Positions 1-9,402 of a DNA stretch of 64,000 nt are shown piece by piece. The notes below the pieces were generated by a model. That model saw only the letters and a program-made list of their open reading frames with translations, was not told the DNA's origin and made no database searches. Source of the stretch: Hyphomonas sp. L-53-1-40. GTDB taxonomy: Bacteria > Pseudomonadota > Alphaproteobacteria > Caulobacterales > Hyphomonadaceae. The position numbers were made by a program, and so were the translations under genes. Each line of letters begins with the position of its first letter. Position 1 is the first letter of the stretch. The DNA lies in assembly GCF_000682775.1 (NCBI RefSeq), contig NZ_AWFI01000015.1, positions 186,001-250,000 of the forward strand, in the 5' to 3' direction.

Positions 1-163
1 CGCGATCCATGTCCACCCAATAGGTGTCCCAGCGTGGATTACCGCCCTCTTCCGGGCTGTAGCGATAAATCCGGAACTGGCGGAGATTGGTCGCGCCTTG
101 CGGTTTCGGCCAGGTCTTGCCCTTTTTGGGCGCCGAACCTTTGGGGAGAGTAAGTTGAACCAT
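1..163 (-). CDS. sdhB: Succinate dehydrogenase iron-sulfur subunit (N-terminal part)
   Basis: Only the first 54 codons lie in the window; the gene runs off the left edge. The visible N-terminus (MVQLTLPKGS, then FRIYRYSPEEGG and DTYWVDMD) matches the start of the SdhB iron-sulfur subunit, which carries electrons from the SdhA flavin through three Fe-S clusters to the quinone site. The cluster-binding cysteines are beyond the edge. It follows sdhA by 20 bases on the same strand, as expected for the last gene of a sdhCDAB operon. Confidence 0.9.
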   Translation of the reverse strand, partial: MVQLTLPKGSAPKKGKTWPKPQGATNLRQFRIYRYSPEEGGNPRWDTYWVDMDR

Positions 164-183
164 GTCGTGCTCGCCTTGATATC

Positions 184-1971
184 CTAGTAAACCCGGGCCT
201 TGGGCTCGATGTAGCTGATTTCGTTCGAAAGCGTGTAATTGTGCACTTCGCGATAGTCGATTGTGACCTTGCCGGCCTCATCGCACCAGGCCAGCGTGTG
301 CTTCATCCACGTTTCGTCATTACGCTCCGAGAAGTCTTCGCGGGCGTGCGCGCCACGGCTTTCCTGACGGTTGGCCGCAGAGTTCACTGTGACAGCAGCC
401 TGCGCGATCAGATTGTCGAACTCGAGGGCTTCAACAAGATCCGTATTCCAGACCATGCCCCGGTCTTTCACATCGATCCCTGGCGCTTTCTTGTAGACTT
501 CCTCAATGGCATCGACGCCGTCCTTCAGAACATCGCCGGTGCGGAAGACAGCGCAATTGTTCTGCATGCCCTTTTGCATTTCGAGGCGGAGGGCTGCGAC
601 GGGTTGGTCGCCCGTTGCGTTGCGCAGGCGATCAAGGCGCGCGAGGTGGCTGTCGGTTGCGCCCTTCGGTAATTCCGGCTGGGTTGCGCCCGCTTCCGTG
701 GTGGCGCCACAGCGCTGGCCGGCCGCGCGGCCGAACACGACAAGGTCGATCAGCGAATTGGAGCCGAGACGGTTGGCGCCGTGCACGGAGACACAGGCCG
801 CTTCGCCCACGGCCATCAGGCCAGGCACAACCGAATCCGGGTCGCCATTCTTCTTCGTCAGCACTTCCCCATGATAATTGGTTGGAATGCCGCCCATATT
901 GTAGTGAACGGTCGGAAGGACTGGGATCGGTTCTTTTGTAACGTCCACACCAGCAAAGATTTTCGCCGTCTCGGAGATGCCCGGCAGGCGGGCCGCCAGG
1001 ACTTCTGCGCCAAGGTGTTCGAGATGCAGGTGGATATGATCCTTCTCTGCACCGACGCCGCGGCCTTCGCGGATTTCCATCGTCATGGCACGGGACACCA
1101 CATCGCGAGACGCGAGGTCTTTTGCGGACGGGGCATAACGCTCCATGAAGCGCTCACCTTCGGAATTGGTCAGGTAACCGCCTTCGCCGCGCGAACCTTC
1201 GGTGATCAGGCAGCCGGAGCCGTAGATCCCGGTTGGGTGGAACTGGACGAATTCCATGTCCTGCAATGGCAGGCCGGCGCGCAGTACCATGGCATTGCCG
1301 TCACCCGTACAGGTGTGAGCCGAGGTGCAGGAGAAGAAGGCGCGTCCATATCCGCCGGTTGCCAGCACGACTTTCTGCGCGCGGAAACGATGCAGCGTAC
1401 CATCATCCAGTTTCCACGCTGTAACACCGCGGCAGGCGCCTTCCTCATCCATGATGAGGTCGAGTGCGAAATATTCGATGAAGAATTCGGTCTCTTCCTT
1501 GACGCACTGCCCATAAAGCGTGTGCAGCATCGCGTGACCAGTACGGTCGGCCGCAGCACAGGTCCGCTGGACAGGGCCCTGACCAAAGTCACGTGTCATG
1601 CCGCCAAATGCGCGCTGGTAGATCTTGCCTTCCTCAGTTCGCGAGAAGGGCATGCCCCAATGCTCAAGTTCGTAAACAGCGGCAGGTGCTTCACGGCAAA
1701 GATATTCGATGGCGTCCTGATCGCCGAGCCAGTCTGACCCTTTGACCGTGTCGTACATATGCCAGCGCCAGTCATCCTCGCCCATATTTCCAAGCGAGGC
1801 GGCAATGCCACCTTGTGCAGCCACCGTGTGGGAGCGCGTCGGGAAGACTTTGGAGATACAGGCCGTTTTCAGGCCTGCCTGTGCGGCGCCCAAAGCTGCG
1901 CGGAGGCCAGAGCCGCCAGCGCCAACAACCACGACATCATATGTATGGTCGGTCCAGGTATAATTGCTCAT
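184..1971 (-). CDS. sdhA: Succinate dehydrogenase flavoprotein subunit
   Basis: A 595-residue catalytic subunit of complex II that oxidises succinate to fumarate at the inner membrane. The N-terminal FAD-binding motif VVVGAGGSG is at about residues 14-22. The covalent FAD histidine is His48 in [10 protein letters not shown]. The substrate-site motif QFHPTGI follows, and the C-terminal capping region ends in the usual PKARVY. An in-frame extension of 29 codons exists upstream, but the ATG at 1971 is preceded by GGGAG and gives the standard SdhA N-terminus. Length is typical of the family. It lies 20 bases after sdhD and 20 bases before sdhB. Confidence 0.97.
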   Translation of the reverse strand: MSNYTWTDHTYDVVVVGAGGSGLRAALGAAQAGLKTACISKVFPTRSHTVAAQGGIAASLGNMGEDDWRWHMYDTVKGSDWLGDQDAIEYLCREAPAAVYELEHWGMPFSRTEEGKIYQRAFGGMTRDFGQGPVQRTCAAADRTGHAMLHTLYGQCVKEETEFFIEYFALDLIMDEEGACRGVTAWKLDDGTLHRFRAQKVVLATGGYGRAFFSCTSAHTCTGDGNAMVLRAGLPLQDMEFVQFHPTGIYGSGCLITEGSRGEGGYLTNSEGERFMERYAPSAKDLASRDVVSRAMTMEIREGRGVGAEKDHIHLHLEHLGAEVLAARLPGISETAKIFAGVDVTKEPIPVLPTVHYNMGGIPTNYHGEVLTKKNGDPDSVVPGLMAVGEAACVSVHGANRLGSNSLIDLVVFGRAAGQRCGATTEAGATQPELPKGATDSHLARLDRLRNATGDQPVAALRLEMQKGMQNNCAVFRTGDVLKDGVDAIEEVYKKAPGIDVKDRGMVWNTDLVEALEFDNLIAQAAVTVNSAANRQESRGAHAREDFSERNDETWMKHTLAWCDEAGKVTIDYREVHNYTLSNEISYIEPKARVY

Positions 1972-1991
1972 CTTATGTTTCTCCCGCGAGG

Positions 1992-2387
1992 CTAGACGCC
2001 CGCGCCAATCCAGATTTTGAGAACCGACAAGGCCACCGTCACAAACAGCGCGATGCACGCAAAGCTGTTCAGGATGAGCAGGGCCGACTTGGTTCCTGTC
2101 TTCGCGATATAGTCCTCAATGACCACTTGCATACCAATGCGCATGTGAAAGAACGCCGCGCCGGCGGTCAGGATCAGCAGGATGGCATTCCAGGGCTTGG
2201 CGGCCCATACTTGCGCGTCAACGATATCGCCGCTCATCGCATTGATGATTGAGTAGACGAACCACGGTACGAGGAAGATCAGCGCGATGGCGGAGACGCG
2301 CTGACGAATATGGGTTTCGGTGCCGGACTTGGCCGAGCCAAGTCCACGAGCCATTTTGGCAGGCGTAATGAAATCGTGTGAAGACAT
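1992..2387 (-). CDS. sdhD: Succinate dehydrogenase membrane anchor subunit
   Basis: A 131-residue membrane protein with three predicted helices: about residues 30-50 ([14 protein letters not shown]), 66-88 and 103-125. It follows a soluble N-terminus containing [12 protein letters not shown]. With SdhC it forms the quinone-binding, usually haem-bearing, anchor of complex II. Identity rests on length, three-helix layout and its place between sdhC and sdhA; the anchor family itself is poorly conserved. Confidence 0.92.
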   Translation of the reverse strand: MSSHDFITPAKMARGLGSAKSGTETHIRQRVSAIALIFLVPWFVYSIINAMSGDIVDAQVWAAKPWNAILLILTAGAAFFHMRIGMQVVIEDYIAKTGTKSALLILNSFACIALFVTVALSVLKIWIGAGV

Positions 2388-2399
2388 GTCCGTCGCCCC

Positions 2400-2798
2400 C
2401 TAAAGCAAGGTCGTTGCGGCGAAGATGGCCGCAGCGCCAAAAACGGCGAAAAGATAAATGAACACCGACACGGTGCTGGCTGTTTTGGGGTCAAATCCGA
2501 TATGCGGCCCATCCCAGAGCAGGTGACGGATGCCATTCGCGAAATGATAGAGTACCGCGACAGCCCACAGGAACAGGATGACCTGACCATACCAGGCTGA
2601 GATGACGCTTTCGATCACACTATACCATTCGGCATTGGTCGCGAGAGCAACGATCCAGGCCGTTATAAGAAAGCTTCCGAAATACAGGGCTGTGCCGGTA
2701 ATTCGGTGGGTGATGGACGCGGCCATCGTAATGTGGAAACGCCAGATCTGGAGATGTGGCGACAATGGGCGAGGATCTGCCCGGGAAGTGGTTGCCAT
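2400..2798 (-). CDS. sdhC: Succinate dehydrogenase cytochrome b556 subunit
   Basis: A 132-residue membrane anchor of complex II. It carries the family signature RPLSPHLQIW followed by SITHRITG at about residues 10-36; the serine and arginine of this stretch help form the quinone site. Three membrane helices follow. The helix-2 histidine in VLYHFANGIRH is the likely axial haem ligand by family knowledge. It is the first gene of the sdh operon; a good promoter lies just upstream at 2841-2868. Confidence 0.95.
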   Translation of the reverse strand: MATTSRADPRPLSPHLQIWRFHITMAASITHRITGTALYFGSFLITAWIVALATNAEWYSVIESVISAWYGQVILFLWAVAVLYHFANGIRHLLWDGPHIGFDPKTASTVSVFIYLFAVFGAAAIFAATTLL

Positions 2799-2840
2799 GA
2801 GGGATGACCTTGCTTGCCTGCAATGAACGCTTTGGCTTGG

Positions 2841-2868
2841 GTTCTAGGTTTCTCTATGGTCCTGTCAA
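2841..2868 (-). promoter_or_regulatory. Predicted sigma-70 promoter of the sdh operon
   Basis: On the minus strand a perfect -35 box TTGACA (2868-2863) is followed after 16 bases by TAGAAC (2846-2841). This would start transcription near 2834, about 36 bases before the sdhC start codon. It sits in the divergent gap to the DUF885 gene. Prediction from sequence only. Confidence 0.5.
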
Positions 2869-2893
2869 CGCCACAGGGCTAGGGAGCGACAAT

Positions 2894-4654
2894 ATGAAAC
2901 CTTTTCTTTTTGCACTTGCCGCAGGGGCGCTCACAGCCGTGCTGGCACAGGGGGCTGCTGCAGATCCGCTCGACGCGTTGATTCCAGCCTATGAGTCTTA
3001 TGTGAACGCCGTCAGTCCCGAAGATGCCGCTCGGGAAGAGAATCGCGCACCTGATCGCTGGGCGGATGTCCGGCTGGCCTCAATTGCGGCCCAAACAGAC
3101 GCCGCGCGAGCCCTTCTGAAAGATGTGCAAAAAGCTGAAACCGAACATGTCATCGATCAGGCGATCCTGATTCGCCTATTGAAATCGGACATCATCTGGG
3201 CCGAGACAGGTTCGGCCCGCATCCCGTTCACAGGTGATTGGGGTTTCCAGGCCGAACCTGTCTTTGCCGCGATGCGGACAGACCTCGACAGCGTGGAATC
3301 CGCCGAGGCCTGGATCGCGCGCCTGAACGACGTGCCACGCTATTTCGCCGAGAATATAGAGAATATGAGGCGGGGGATCGAAACCGGCTGGACCGCCAAC
3401 CGGGACCCTCTCGAAACCGTAATCGACCAGATCCGAGAGCAGATCATGGATGATGCGTCTGAAAGCGGCCTGTACGCGCCGTTCAAGGCTCTACCCGAAG
3501 ACATGGACCCCGAAGTCGCCGCGGGTCTCAGGGCGGAAGGCCTTGAGGCGACCGCCCGGGCCATTTCCGCCTATCTGGATGTCCTGCGCTTCCTTGAAAT
3601 CGAGTATCGGCCGTATCTGCGTCAGGGTGCAGGAATCGCAGATCTCGAGAATGGACGCGAGGTTTATGCTGCGGCGGTTGAGCACTTCACAGCCGGGGCC
3701 GGCTACAGTCCGGAAGAGATCCATCTTCTTGGTCAGTCGGAAGTCGCGCGGATCCGGGCTGAGATGGAACAAATCATCGCAGAAATCGGCTTTGAAGGCA
3801 GCTTTGAAGACTTCCTGACCTATCTGAGGGCCGATCCTCAATTCTACGCCCAGTCTGCCGATGAGCTGATGGACGCTGCCGAAGAAATCTCCTCACGCTT
3901 GCGCGCAAGTTTGCCGGATTATTTCGGCACGCTTCCGGAGCTGGAGTTTGAGGTCCAGCCCGTGCCAGATTCGATCGCGCCGGGCTATACGACCGGCCGT
4001 TATGTATCGGGCGATCCGGAGGAGGGGCGCCTCGGCATTTACCTTGTGAATACCTATGCCCTGGACCAAAGACCGCTTTACGAACTGCCCGCCCTGTCCG
4101 CGCATGAGGCCGTTCCCGGCCATCATCTTCAGATTGCGCTGGCCCAGGAAATGTCAGACCAGCCGGACTTCCGGAAGAACTACTATGCGACCGCTTTTGG
4201 CGAAGGCTGGGGGCTATACGCTGAGCGGATTGCGGGTGAAGCGGGCATTTATCGCACACCTTATGAGCGCTTCGGCGCACTATCCTATGAGATGTGGCGG
4301 GCGTGCCGTCTCGTCGCGGATACCGGTTTGCACTGGTATGGCTGGACACGGTCACAAGCCGAAGCGTGTTTCATTGAGAATTCCGCGCTCGCCCCGCTGA
4401 ACATCCAGACGGAAGTGACCCGCTATATCGGCTGGCCGGGGCAGGCGGTTGCCTACAAGGTGGGCGAGCTCAAATTCCGCGCATTGCGGGCCAGGGCTGA
4501 GGCAGCCCTGGGCGAGGCATTTGATGTGCGCGCATTTCATGATGCGGCACTTGCAGAGGGCGCTGTACCCCTAGATGTGCTGGAGGCGCGGATTGATGAC
4601 TGGATTGACACCCAGAAAACGAGTTCCTCGCCCCCTGACGTCTTGCCAAACTGA
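2894..4654 (+). CDS. DUF885 family protein, predicted secreted metallopeptidase
   Basis: A 586-residue protein with an N-terminal signal peptide (MKPFLFALAAGALTAVLAQG, then a likely AAA cleavage site). The C-terminal half has the DUF885 hallmark HEAVPGHHLQ, a putative zinc-binding site, followed by GEGWGLYAE. The family is annotated as peptidase-like, but substrate is unknown. The start at 2894 is chosen because AGGGAG precedes it and it yields a clean signal peptide; an upstream in-frame ATG-like start at 2804 lacks these. It is divergent from the sdh operon and followed 6 bases later by a glutamine amidotransferase gene. A second DUF885 gene lies at 22807-24678. Confidence 0.85.
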   Translation: MKPFLFALAAGALTAVLAQGAAADPLDALIPAYESYVNAVSPEDAAREENRAPDRWADVRLASIAAQTDAARALLKDVQKAETEHVIDQAILIRLLKSDIIWAETGSARIPFTGDWGFQAEPVFAAMRTDLDSVESAEAWIARLNDVPRYFAENIENMRRGIETGWTANRDPLETVIDQIREQIMDDASESGLYAPFKALPEDMDPEVAAGLRAEGLEATARAISAYLDVLRFLEIEYRPYLRQGAGIADLENGREVYAAAVEHFTAGAGYSPEEIHLLGQSEVARIRAEMEQIIAEIGFEGSFEDFLTYLRADPQFYAQSADELMDAAEEISSRLRASLPDYFGTLPELEFEVQPVPDSIAPGYTTGRYVSGDPEEGRLGIYLVNTYALDQRPLYELPALSAHEAVPGHHLQIALAQEMSDQPDFRKNYYATAFGEGWGLYAERIAGEAGIYRTPYERFGALSYEMWRACRLVADTGLHWYGWTRSQAEACFIENSALAPLNIQTEVTRYIGWPGQAVAYKVGELKFRALRARAEAALGEAFDVRAFHDAALAEGAVPLDVLEARIDDWIDTQKTSSSPPDVLPN

Positions 4655-4660
4655 GCCTTC

Positions 4661-5377
4661 ATGAAACTCACCATCATAGAGACCGGGCTCGTGCCCGAGC
4701 CCATTCGGGCGAACTTTGCGGATTATCCGGAGATGTTCCGGAATCTGATATCTGCCGCTGACCCGGATATCGAATTCGAAACTGTGTCGGTCATTCAGGG
4801 AGAACCGTTACCTGATATTGCCGGGGTGGAAGCGATCCTGATCACGGGGTCTCCTGCGGGCGTGTATGATGACTATGACTGGATCGCGCCGCTGATGCAG
4901 TTCATTCGGGATGCGGCCTCAGCCAGCGTGCCACAGGTCGGTATCTGTTTCGGCCACCAGATCATGGCGGAGGCATTGGGCGGAAAGGTTATCAAATCTC
5001 CCAAAGGCTGGGGGATAGGTCGGCATTCCTATGATGTGAAAGCATGTCCCGACTGGATGGGGGGGGACTGCCCGGCAACGATTTCCGTGCCGGTTAGCCA
5101 TCAGGATCAGGTCGTTGAATTGCCGCCGGGTGCCAGCGTGCTGGCGCGGTCGGATTTCACGCCATTTGCGGCAATAGAGTATGGCAAGACACCGGCCATT
5201 TCATTTCAGTGTCATCCGGAATTTGATGCTGATTATTCTGCCGCCCTTTACACAATCCGGAAGGGGCGCCCGTTAACGGAATCAGCAGTGAATGGGGCGA
5301 TCCAGAGCCTCGTTGCGCCGCTAGACAACGAGCGACTGGGCACCTGGATCGCCCGGTTCATTCGGTCGGTGCACTAG
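4661..5377 (+). CDS. Class I glutamine amidotransferase (GMP synthase-like)
   Basis: A 238-residue cytoplasmic protein with the class I glutaminase triad: nucleophilic cysteine in VGICFGHQ (about residue 91) and the His-Glu pair in FQCHPEFDAD. It resembles stand-alone amidotransferases related to the GuaA N-terminal domain, which hydrolyse glutamine or gamma-glutamyl amides. No synthase partner is fused or adjacent, so the acceptor is unknown. It starts 6 bases after the DUF885 gene, suggesting co-transcription, and its stop codon overlaps the convergent outer-membrane protein gene by 4 bases. Confidence 0.88.
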   Translation: MKLTIIETGLVPEPIRANFADYPEMFRNLISAADPDIEFETVSVIQGEPLPDIAGVEAILITGSPAGVYDDYDWIAPLMQFIRDAASASVPQVGICFGHQIMAEALGGKVIKSPKGWGIGRHSYDVKACPDWMGGDCPATISVPVSHQDQVVELPPGASVLARSDFTPFAAIEYGKTPAISFQCHPEFDADYSAALYTIRKGRPLTESAVNGAIQSLVAPLDNERLGTWIARFIRSVH

Positions 5378-6147
5378 CCAAAGCGATAGCGAACGCCGAC
5401 TGAGAACAGATTCTGCTGGTTCTCGATATCCAATGTGCCCGGGAACAGATCATTGCTGACTTCAATGTCCTCAGTGGCCCGGTAGGCATACTCGCCATAG
5501 ACTTCCCAAGTATCTGTCACGAGCCATGTCGCGCCAGCTTTGACCTGATAGGCGAACTTGGTTTCGCCATCGTCGATCACACCCACACCTGATGGATTGT
5601 ACTTCACGTCTACATCGGAAAAGCCGATTCCTGCGCCAACATAAGGCTGGATAGTGCTTGTACGGTTAAAGTCATAGTAGACATTGGCGAAGACAGACGT
5701 ACTGGAAATATCGCCACGGCCATCCGCAACTATTTCAGCGACTGTCGCGCCAAGCGGTGTCGGGCTGCCCGCAATCGAAGCGGCGTCCAGTGCGTCTATG
5801 CTGCCTCCCCCAAGCGTTACCTGCGAATGGGTGTCGACATCAGCTTCTGTCAGTGACAGTTCAACTCCACTGCGGAACCCATTGGCATAGCGCGCGCCGA
5901 CTTCACCGCTAAATCCGGTGCCGTTGTCGAATTCCGTATTCCAGCCATAAGGCGTGCCGGAGGCAACATCGAGTGTGGTGTCATCGCCTAGATTTCCTGT
6001 CGTGAACGCACCGGTTGTGCCGGAGTTGTCACTGTCTGATTGACTCAGGTAGCTGACCGAGCCGCCTGCATACCAGTCCTGAGCAATTGCCGGCGTTGCG
6101 AGCATAGCAGCAGCCGCAAGTGATATTGAGAGTTGCGAGATTTTCAT
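5374..6147 (-). CDS. Outer-membrane beta-barrel protein (OmpW/OmpA-type porin fold)
   Basis: A 257-residue protein with a signal peptide (MKISQLSISLAAAAMLATPA, cleavage after AIA) and a mature part of alternating amphipathic strands, ending in VGVRYRFG. A nearly terminal aromatic residue of this type is typical of outer-membrane barrels. Segments such as QPYVGAGIGFSDVDVKY and WEVYGEYAYRA are typical of the small opacity/porin-like barrel family. The start at 6147 follows a strong GGAGGAAGG site. Function may be structural, adhesive or pore-forming; it cannot be told from sequence. The gene is monocistronic and convergent with the amidotransferase. Confidence 0.85.
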   Translation of the reverse strand: MKISQLSISLAAAAMLATPAIAQDWYAGGSVSYLSQSDSDNSGTTGAFTTGNLGDDTTLDVASGTPYGWNTEFDNGTGFSGEVGARYANGFRSGVELSLTEADVDTHSQVTLGGGSIDALDAASIAGSPTPLGATVAEIVADGRGDISSTSVFANVYYDFNRTSTIQPYVGAGIGFSDVDVKYNPSGVGVIDDGETKFAYQVKAGATWLVTDTWEVYGEYAYRATEDIEVSNDLFPGTLDIENQQNLFSVGVRYRFG

Positions 6148-6273
6148 GGGATCCTTCCTCCATAGCAATTTTGATGTTGCTTTGGGTACGGAACCCATGC
6201 CCGATCAGATGATTAACAATCGGTCATGTGTTGTGGAGTGTGGCGCAGCTCATGCATGCTTTATTCGAAATGA

Positions 6274-6288
6274 TACACTTATAGTGTA
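6274..6288. promoter_or_regulatory. Perfect 6-3-6 inverted repeat upstream of phosphomannomutase
   Basis: TACACT-TAT-AGTGTA is a perfect palindrome with a 3-base centre, 32 bases before the phosphomannomutase start and 126 bases before the divergent outer-membrane protein gene. It overlaps a possible -10 element (TATAGT). It could be an operator for a dimeric regulator, but no regulator gene is adjacent. Confidence 0.35.
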
Positions 6289-6320
6289 GGGACGCACAAA
6301 ATCTTCGGAGACGTACGCAT

Positions 6321-7838
6321 ATGATGCCCAAACCGCTGGCTGACATTAAGCCAAACACGCTGGAATTCGAGATCCTGCCGCTGGTGAAGCCAACAGGCTT
6401 TCGCGAATATGATGCGCGTTGGTGGTTCAACGGAATCGGTAAGGAGAAGGCACCGGAACTGAATTTCACCGGTGTTCAGGCGCTGGGCCTCGGCATGGCA
6501 ACGCTGTTCCATGAATTGGGGGTCGAGCCCAAGGTGGTGACCGGGCATGATTTCCGCTCGATCAGTCAGCCGATCAAGAACGCGCTCATCCTCGGCATGG
6601 TGCAGGGCGGCTGTGAAGTACTGGATGTGGGCCTCGCGCTGTCACCAATGGTCTATTGGGCACAGTTCGAGCTGGATGCAGCCTGCTGTGCCATGGTGAC
6701 GGCGAGCCACAACGAAAATGGCTGGACCGGGGTCAAGATGGGGGCCGACAAGCCGCTAACATTCGGACCAGTTGAGATGGGCCGCCTGAAAGAGATCGTC
6801 ATGGGAGGCGAGTTTCAGCCCCGCGCGGGCGGCGGTCATTTCCGGGTCGATGATTTGCGGGACAAGTATATCAAGGCAGTCGTTGGCGATACGAAGCTTA
6901 GTCGTCCGATCAAGGTGATTGCGGCGTGTGGCAATGGCACTGCGGGCGCGTTTGCGCCGGATGCGTTGCGCATGATGGGTGCAGAAGTTGTCGAGATGGA
7001 CTGCAACCTCGACAACACGTTCCCGAAATATAATCCCAACCCGGAAGATGCAGAAATGCTGCATGAAATGTCGAAGGCCGTGAAAGATCTTGGCGCTGAT
7101 GTCGCGCTCGGTTTTGACGGTGATGGCGACCGCTGTGGTGTTGTGGACAATACAGGCGAGGAGATCTTCGCGGACAAGATCGGCCTGATGTTGGCGCGCG
7201 ATTTGTCGAAACTCTACAAGGACGCGACTTTCGTCGTCGATGTGAAGTCAACCGGCCTCTACAAGACCGATCCCGTGCTGAAGGAAAATGGTGCGACGGT
7301 CGATTACTACAAGACCGGCCATTCCTACATCAAGCGCCGCACCAATGAGTTGGGCGCGCTGGCTGGTTTTGAAAAGTCCGGTCACTTCTTCTTCCAGCCT
7401 CCGATTGGGCTTGGTTATGATGATGGGCTGGTTGCGGCCAAGGCCATTCTCGAAATGCTGGATCGCAATCCGGGCAAGACAATGGCTGACATGAAGGGGG
7501 AGCTGGGCGTTGCCTACACCTCGCTCACCATGTCACCGCATTGCGACGATGAAACCAAATATGGTGTCGTCGACAAGATGGTCGCTGAATATGAGGGTCT
7601 GAACGGTACCGAAATCCTTGGTCGGAAAGTCATTGACGTGAATACTGTCAATGGTGCCCGCGTGACACTGGAAGACGGGTCCTGGGTTCTTATACGGGCG
7701 TCCTCCAACAAGCCGGAACTGGTTGTGGTGGTTGAATCCATGACGAGCGCCGACGATATGCGTGATCTCTTCCACAAGGAAATCAAGCCGCGCCTCAGCA
7801 AGCACCCGGAAGTCGGAGCATATAATCAGGAAATCTGA
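6321..7838 (+). CDS. Phosphomannomutase / phosphoglucomutase
   Basis: A 505-residue alpha-D-phosphohexomutase that interconverts hexose 6- and 1-phosphates, feeding GDP-mannose or UDP-glucose synthesis. All four family loops are visible: the phosphoserine loop TASHNENG with Ser129, the metal loop GFDGDGDRCG, the sugar-binding loop FEKSGHFFF (this subfamily has FEKSGH where others have GGEMSGH), and the phosphate-binding loop RASSNKPEL near the C-terminus. The start at 6321 has GGAG ten bases upstream; ATG at 6324 is an alternative. UDP-glucose dehydrogenase follows on the same strand, consistent with a surface-polysaccharide supply role. Confidence 0.93.
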   Translation: MMPKPLADIKPNTLEFEILPLVKPTGFREYDARWWFNGIGKEKAPELNFTGVQALGLGMATLFHELGVEPKVVTGHDFRSISQPIKNALILGMVQGGCEVLDVGLALSPMVYWAQFELDAACCAMVTASHNENGWTGVKMGADKPLTFGPVEMGRLKEIVMGGEFQPRAGGGHFRVDDLRDKYIKAVVGDTKLSRPIKVIAACGNGTAGAFAPDALRMMGAEVVEMDCNLDNTFPKYNPNPEDAEMLHEMSKAVKDLGADVALGFDGDGDRCGVVDNTGEEIFADKIGLMLARDLSKLYKDATFVVDVKSTGLYKTDPVLKENGATVDYYKTGHSYIKRRTNELGALAGFEKSGHFFFQPPIGLGYDDGLVAAKAILEMLDRNPGKTMADMKGELGVAYTSLTMSPHCDDETKYGVVDKMVAEYEGLNGTEILGRKVIDVNTVNGARVTLEDGSWVLIRASSNKPELVVVVESMTSADDMRDLFHKEIKPRLSKHPEVGAYNQEI

Positions 7839-7871
7839 TCCCTTTCTGCCAAGGGAAACGCTTTAGAACAT

Positions 7872-7909
7872 GATCAGGCCTGTATCGCCCGGAGCGGGCC
7901 TGATCCATT
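7872..7909 (+). terminator. Possible terminator after phosphomannomutase
   Basis: GATCAGGCC (7872-7880) pairs perfectly with GGCCTGATC (7897-7905), followed by CATTTT. The U-run is short, so this may be a weak or factor-assisted terminator. It lies 33 bases after the stop codon. Confidence 0.4.
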
Positions 7910-8064
7910 TTAACCGGGCAGAATGTCTCGCAGCATCCCGCGTGGGCCGGGTGTGAAGTGCCGTCTGGTGAACTGGCCAGAATGGCACACTCAGCCCCTT
8001 GACCAACTGGCATAAAAATCGCACCCCCTGCCGCGAAGACACTAGTATCTTGTGAGGATTTTTC

Positions 8065-9375
8065 ATGCGCGTTGCGATGATTGGAACGGGCTATGTCGGC
8101 CTTGTCAGCGGAGCCTGTTTTGCCGATTTTGGGCACGTTGTAACATGTGTCGACAAGGATGCATCCAAGATTGAAAAGCTGGAAGCTGGCATCATGCCGA
8201 TTTTCGAGCCCGGGCTGGACAGCCTGGTTGAGAAGAACGTCAAGGAAGAGCGTCTGTTCTTCACGACCGAAGCCAAGGATGCGATCCGTGATGCCGACGC
8301 CGTCTTCATTGCGGTCGGCACGCCCTCGCGGCGCGGCGATGGACATGCCGACCTGTCCTATGTCTACGCGGCGGCTGAAGAGATCGCCGAACTCATGGAT
8401 GGCTTCACCGTGATCGTCACCAAATCGACTGTTCCGGTCGGTACGGGCGACGAAGTTGAGGAAATCATCCGCAAGAAGCGCCCTGATGGCGAATTTGCTG
8501 TGGTGTCCAATCCTGAATTCCTGCGTGAAGGCGCGGCGATCAAGGACTTCAAGATTCCCGACCGTGTGGTTGTTGGAACCGATGATGAGCGCGCCCGTGA
8601 AGTCATGCAGGAACTTTATCGTCCACTCTTCCTGAATGAGACGCCGATTCTGTTTACGGCCCGGCGCACATCTGAACTGATCAAATACGCCGCCAACGCC
8701 TTCCTCGCTGTGAAAATCACCTTCATCAATGAGATGGCGGATCTTTGCGAAAAAGTCGGCGCGAATGTTCAGGAGGTCTCTCGCGGCATTGGCCTGGACG
8801 GTCGGATTGGCAAGAAATTCCTGAATGCCGGTCCGGGCTATGGGGGTTCCTGTTTCCCGAAAGACACGCTGGCGCTGACCAAGACGGCCAATGACCATAA
8901 TTCTCCCGTTCGCATCGTCGATACGGTGGTTGAGGTGAACGCTGCGCGCAAGAAGGCAATGGCTGAAAAGGTCATTGCGGCCATGGGTGGCGACGTGAAG
9001 GGCAAGACAATTGGTGTGTTGGGCCTCGCGTTTAAACAAAACACGGATGACATGCGCGACGCGCCAAGCCTGGACATCATTCCGGCTCTCCAAGCGGCCG
9101 GTGCCAAGATCCGGGCATATGATCCGGAAGCTATGGATGAAGCAGCGCATCTGCTGAGCGATATCGAATTCGCAAAGAGCGCATATGACGCTGTTCAGGA
9201 TGCCGACGCGATGGTGATTATCACCGAATGGGACCAGTTCCGCGCATTGGATTTTGAAAGAATCAAGGAAGCCCTCAGCACAAACATTGTGGTAGACCTC
9301 CGGAACATCTATTCACCGGACGACATGGCGGCTCGTGGTTTCAAGTATACATCCATCGGTCGCCCGTCTATCTGA
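8065..9375 (+). CDS. ugd: UDP-glucose 6-dehydrogenase
   Basis: A 436-residue cytoplasmic enzyme oxidising UDP-glucose to UDP-glucuronate with two NAD+. The N-terminal Rossmann motif is GTGYVGLV (residues 8-15). The catalytic cysteine is Cys263 in GGSCFPKD, and the active-site lysine region KYAANAFLA precedes it. A C-terminal UDP-binding domain follows (GLAFKQNTDDMRDAPS). Length is normal. It stands between phosphomannomutase and a transaldolase on the same strand. UDP-glucuronate is a precursor for acidic capsule, exopolysaccharide or lipid decoration. Confidence 0.96.
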   Translation: MRVAMIGTGYVGLVSGACFADFGHVVTCVDKDASKIEKLEAGIMPIFEPGLDSLVEKNVKEERLFFTTEAKDAIRDADAVFIAVGTPSRRGDGHADLSYVYAAAEEIAELMDGFTVIVTKSTVPVGTGDEVEEIIRKKRPDGEFAVVSNPEFLREGAAIKDFKIPDRVVVGTDDERAREVMQELYRPLFLNETPILFTARRTSELIKYAANAFLAVKITFINEMADLCEKVGANVQEVSRGIGLDGRIGKKFLNAGPGYGGSCFPKDTLALTKTANDHNSPVRIVDTVVEVNAARKKAMAEKVIAAMGGDVKGKTIGVLGLAFKQNTDDMRDAPSLDIIPALQAAGAKIRAYDPEAMDEAAHLLSDIEFAKSAYDAVQDADAMVIITEWDQFRALDFERIKEALSTNIVVDLRNIYSPDDMAARGFKYTSIGRPSI

Positions 9376-9402
9376 GGCGCTTAGGCAAACAGGATCCTGA
9401 AC

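Noticed and set aside
781-1737. 318-codon open frame antisense to sdhA
   Set aside because: It falls entirely inside sdhA on the other strand and shows no family features.
7795-9150. 451-codon open frame antisense to ugd
   Set aside because: It lies opposite a well-identified UDP-glucose dehydrogenase. Its product has no recognisable motif, and it is open because of the codon bias of the real gene.
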